A DNA stretch of 6,560 nt, from assembly GCA_005880055.1 (NCBI GenBank), contig VBJS01000217.1, forward strand, positions 1 through 6,560, in the 5' to 3' direction. Positions within the stretch are counted from its first letter, which is position 1; each line of letters opens with the position of its first letter. A program made the translations under genes and the position numbers. The notes below the pieces were generated by a model that did no database searches, was not told the DNA's origin, and worked only from the letters and a program-made list of their open reading frames with translations. Shown one piece after another: positions 4,971 to 6,560 of the stretch. The stretch comes from Chloroflexota bacterium. GTDB lineage: Bacteria > Chloroflexota > Dehalococcoidia > SM23-28-2 > RBG-16-64-32.

Positions 4971-5435
4971 ATGGCACTTAACGTCGGCGACGCGGCTCCA
5001 GAGTTCGCTCTGCGCGATGCCAACCGGAACACCGTCAAGCTCAGCGACTTCGAGGGCGAGAAGACGGTCGTCCTGGCATTTTACTTGCTCGCTTTCACAC
5101 CCGGCTGAGCGCACGAACTGAAGTGCTTCCGCGATGTCACCAAGGACTTCGAGGAAGCGGGCGCCCAGGTCCTGGGCGTGAGCATCGATCCGTTTCCATC
5201 CCAGGGCGCCTTCGCCCGCGAGCTGCAGGTGAGCTTTCTGCTGCTCTCCGACTGGCCGAAGTACGAGACGGCGAAGGCCTACGACGCCTGGCGAGAGAAC
5301 CTGAGCCTGGCCAAGCGGATCACCTACGTTATCGACAAAGAAGGCGTGATTCGCGGCGTCATCGAGAACGAGAGCGACATGGAGATTCATTCGCGGGAGG
5401 CGCTGCGGATCGTGAAGGAGATAGCGGGCGGGTAG
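4971..5435 (+). CDS. Peroxiredoxin (AhpC/TSA family), probable selenoprotein with Sec46 encoded by TGA
   Basis: Read through the in-frame TGA at 5106-5108, this is a 154-residue peroxiredoxin. It has 'LNVGDAAPEFALRDANRNTV' (3-22), 'LSDFEGEKTVVLAFYLLAFT' (24-43), then P-G-Sec46-A-H-E-L-K-C-F-R-D. After this come 'AQVLGVSIDPFPSQGAFARE' (65-84), 'FLLLSDW' (89-95) and 'AKRITYVIDKEGVIRGVIEN' (114-133), which carries the conserved Arg116. The TGA falls exactly at the peroxidatic cysteine: Thr43 at -3, Glu49 at +3 and F-R-D after it align with the family's F-T-P-x-C-x-x-E-L. Length is normal for a one-domain peroxiredoxin, and no other stop or decay is seen. Cys52 could be the resolving residue. The usual Pro of PxxxTxxC is Leu39. 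Prx selenoproteins with Sec at this site are known. A TGC/TGT-to-TGA error is the alternative. It would reduce peroxides, probably in the cytoplasm. Confidence 0.8.
5109..5150 (+). promoter_or_regulatory. Candidate bacterial SECIS stem-loop after the TGA
   Basis: Eleven nt after the TGA, 5120-5128 (gaagtgctt) pairs with 5142-5150 (aaggacttc) in eight base pairs around one G-G mismatch, closing a 13-nt loop (5129-5141, ccgcgatgtcacc). The 11-nt gap equals that of the E. coli fdhF element, and the loop starts 20 nt after the TGA, inside the range usual for bacterial SECIS. Weak points are that the first two loop bases are C-C rather than containing G, and that a rival helix, 5125-5130 with 5153-5158, is possible. 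Confidence 0.45.
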
Positions 5436-5445
5436 ACAGGATCGC

Positions 5446-5667
5446 GTCACCCTGCGCTCGGTCAGCGGTCAGGTCTCTCAACTGCCTCCGGGGCAATATG
5501 AGACCGCGTAAGGATAGACTGCGAGCCAGTTGCGTCCCATCTGGGGCCGTAGGCGCCGGCGAAGGACGGGACCCCCTTCCAGGGCTGCCCTCCCACCCTT
5601 CCCCGCCAGATGCCTTCACGGCCCGGTGTTGTCTCGCTGGATCAGCGTGATGGCCGCTCAGCGTGAC
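5446..5667. repeat. Degenerate repeat-like block with short inverted ends and an internal hairpin
   Basis: No coding sequence is recognisable between the peroxiredoxin and the response regulator (5436-5886). This block starts GTCACCCTG (5446-5454) and ends CAGCGTGAC (5659-5667), inverted at 8 of 9 positions. Just inside, GGTCTC (5472-5477) pairs with GAGACC (5500-5505) around an inner TGCC/GGCA stem (5483-5486 with 5492-5495). The wording resembles degenerate dispersed non-coding repeats seen in such genomes. Mobility is not shown. Confidence 0.3.
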
Positions 5668-5742
5668 ATCGAGTCTGGGGTTTTGCCTGAGGACGGTGTG
5701 CTGACGGACGCACTCTCGGCACCCTGCGGGTCGTTGGCGGCA

Positions 5743-5838
5743 GCCGTCCACGTAACTGGCACATGCCCGGTTAACAGATCATGCTCTGGGGCGGGAGGCA
5801 CGCGTCGTTTCCGTGGACGGTTCGCCCTTACGGCGATT
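5743..5838 (+). repeat. GCCGTCCACG...GGACGGTTCGCCC repeat, copy 1
   Basis: The segment starts GCCGTCCACGTAA and ends GGACGGTTCGCCCTTACGGC plus GATT. Its ends carry an inverted repeat (CCGTCCACG at 5744-5752 with CGTGGACGG at 5812-5820). A second copy in the same orientation with the same ends, similar length and scattered internal matches (ATGCCC, GATCAT) lies at 6431-6528. The two flank the response-regulator gene. No protein is encoded. Confidence 0.6.
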
Positions 5839-5886
5839 ACGTCGCTCGTACGCGATGATGTTGCCGCTACGGCCGTCGCGTTGCCC

Positions 5887-6264
5887 CTAAGGCGTAAGCA
5901 TTTCGCGGATGGTGCTTACCAGCGTTTCCGGCTTGAACGGCTTCTGGATGCAGCGGAGGTTGCTCGGCCCTCCCTCGTGCACCCTCGTGTCGAATTCCTC
6001 GCGATCGGACGTACAAATGAGGACCGGGATCCCCGACACCCGCTCGTCTAGTTGCAGCGTCTGCAGGAGCATCCAGCCGGCATCGCGGTCCTCAAGCCAG
6101 GTGTCCAGCATGACAAGTTGTGGCTGCGCCTTGACGATCACTTCGTGGGCCAGTGTGCCGCTCGGGCAGACAACCACGTCGAAGTCTTCCAACGTGAGCA
6201 GCCGGTCGATGAGCCTCAAGAATACGGGGTCGTGATTTACGATTGCGATGCGCGGTGCCGCCAT
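5887..6264 (-). CDS. Stand-alone response-regulator receiver domain
   Basis: This 125-residue protein consists of one CheY-like receiver and no output domain. Visible elements are 'RIAIVNHDPVFL' (5-16), the phospho-acceptor Asp54 in 'LVMLDTWLEDRD' (50-61), Thr85 in 'PVLICTSD' (80-87) and Lys108 in 'CIQKPF' (105-110). The first acidic pair of the Mg2+ pocket, usually D-D or E-D, is N-H-D here, with only Asp12 acidic. The start ATG at 6262-6264 has GGAGG at 6272-6276 (7 nt spacing). Longer upstream extensions have no such site. It would receive phosphate from an unlinked histidine kinase and act by protein contact. No kinase is in the window, so partner and output are unknown. Confidence 0.88.
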   Translation of the reverse strand: MAAPRIAIVNHDPVFLRLIDRLLTLEDFDVVVCPSGTLAHEVIVKAQPQLVMLDTWLEDRDAGWMLLQTLQLDERVSGIPVLICTSDREEFDTRVHEGGPSNLRCIQKPFKPETLVSTIREMLTP

Positions 6265-6416
6265 GATGCTTCCTCCCTGGGAAGACAAAGACGGCACCCG
6301 TTGGTCTTACGAGAAGCGAATGGGGCCTCTGCCTGCTCTTCGTTTATGTGCCACCACCATAACACAGTGCATGGGCGCGCGCGCATTTTAAGTCAACGAC
6401 AGCCTTCAAGCGTGTT

Positions 6417-6521
6417 GTAGGGGCGGGCGGGCCGTCCACGTAATCGTTGAGATGCCCCGGTGTACTGATCATCGTCTTCTGTCGGTGGCGCGTCTCGCGT
6501 GGGTGGACGGTTCGCCCCTAC
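6417..6521. mobile_element. 105-bp GTAGGGGCG inverted-repeat element (MITE-like), contains repeat copy 2
   Basis: The element begins GTAGGGGCGggcGGGCCGT and ends GGACGGTTCGCCCCTAC. The outer nine bases (GTAGGGGCG / CGCCCCTAC) are perfectly inverted, and GTCCAC/GTGGAC pair further in. Its interior is non-coding. It matches copy 1 at 5743-5838 over 6431-6528. Short palindromes with GTAGGGGCGAACC ends are common dispersed intergenic repeats in Chloroflexota and cyanobacteria. No target-site duplication is evident, so transposition is inferred only from form and copy number. Confidence 0.5.
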
Positions 6522-6531
6522 GGCGATTGCG

Positions 6532-6559
6532 CTAACACCTAACACCTAACACCTAATAC
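6532..6559 (+). repeat. CTAACAC heptamer tandem repeat (four units, window edge)
   Basis: Three exact CTAACAC units and one variant CTAATAC follow each other without spacers to the window end, so the array may continue outside. It is too short-period to be CRISPR, and no function is evident. Confidence 0.7.
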
Positions 6560-6560
6560 C

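Noticed and set aside
5106..5108. TGA read as Trp or Gly through an alternative genetic code
   Set aside because: HicB ends at TGA with the HicA start immediately after it, and no other conserved protein here has an internal TGA. Gly or Trp would also remove the catalytic residue.
5178..5435. Treating the second half of the peroxiredoxin as a separate gene
   Set aside because: It is in the same frame as 4971-5105, continues the domain without a gap, has no ribosome site, and would lack the active site.
5123..5650. Plus-strand open frame of 175 codons overlapping the peroxiredoxin
   Set aside because: It is out of frame with a strongly conserved peroxiredoxin and runs into repeat-like sequence, with no domain visible.
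6532..6559. CTAACAC array as a CRISPR or telomere-like signal
   Set aside because: The units are 7 nt with no spacers and only four copies. It is a simple tandem repeat.

Overview
The window is a high-GC bacterial segment in which nearly every gene is short, closely spaced and on the minus strand, except for a plus-strand pair at 4288-5435. The gene set suggests a Chloroflexota (Dehalococcoidia-like) or actinobacterial genome, probably from an environmental or metagenomic assembly. It includes an AURKAIP1/COX24-type tiny ribosomal protein, a thiolase-fold/DUF35 pair, HicAB, retropepsin-like proteins, and intergenic GGAACC and GTAGGGGCG palindromes. The taxonomic guess is inference only.

Layout from left to right. 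1-228 (-): the first eight codons of a HicA toxin and its complete HicB antitoxin. 278-372 (-): a 31-residue bS22/COX24-like ribosomal protein with a one-base frame break. 391-455: a large GGAACC inverted repeat. 477-2059 (-): a zinc-ribbon/OB-fold DUF35 protein and a thiolase-fold partner that lacks the nucleophilic cysteine, an acyl-CoA/aldolase-type pair. 2049-2425 (-): a retropepsin-like aspartic protease with a frame break near its start. 2437-2523: a relic of the 3' end of proB. 2562-2954 (-): a second, intact paralogous protease. 2945-4078 (-): proB (glutamate 5-kinase), with an intact kinase domain and a PUA domain in another frame. A good sigma70-type promoter lies upstream of proB. 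4147-4230: a second GGAACC hairpin. 4288-4954 (+): a secreted, membrane-anchored CopC-like protein with a frame break. 4971-5435 (+): a peroxiredoxin. 5436-5886: no gene, but repeat-like sequence. 5887-6264 (-): a stand-alone response-regulator receiver. 6265-6560: no gene, a GTAGGGGCG inverted-repeat element and CTAACAC heptamers.

The strongest unusual signal is the peroxiredoxin. It is one 154-codon frame interrupted only by TGA at 5106-5108, and that TGA sits exactly at the peroxidatic cysteine codon. Both sides are well conserved, and a hairpin starts 11 nt after the TGA, as in bacterial SECIS elements. The best reading is a selenocysteine peroxiredoxin that would be missed or split by standard annotation.

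A caution applies to the window as a whole. Four genes (bS22-like, protease 1, proB, CopC-like) carry frame breaks, at least two of which are repaired by one base in or beside a homopolymer. Sequencing indels are therefore a live explanation for those breaks. The peroxiredoxin TGA is a substitution-type event at one specific catalytic codon and does not fit that error pattern.
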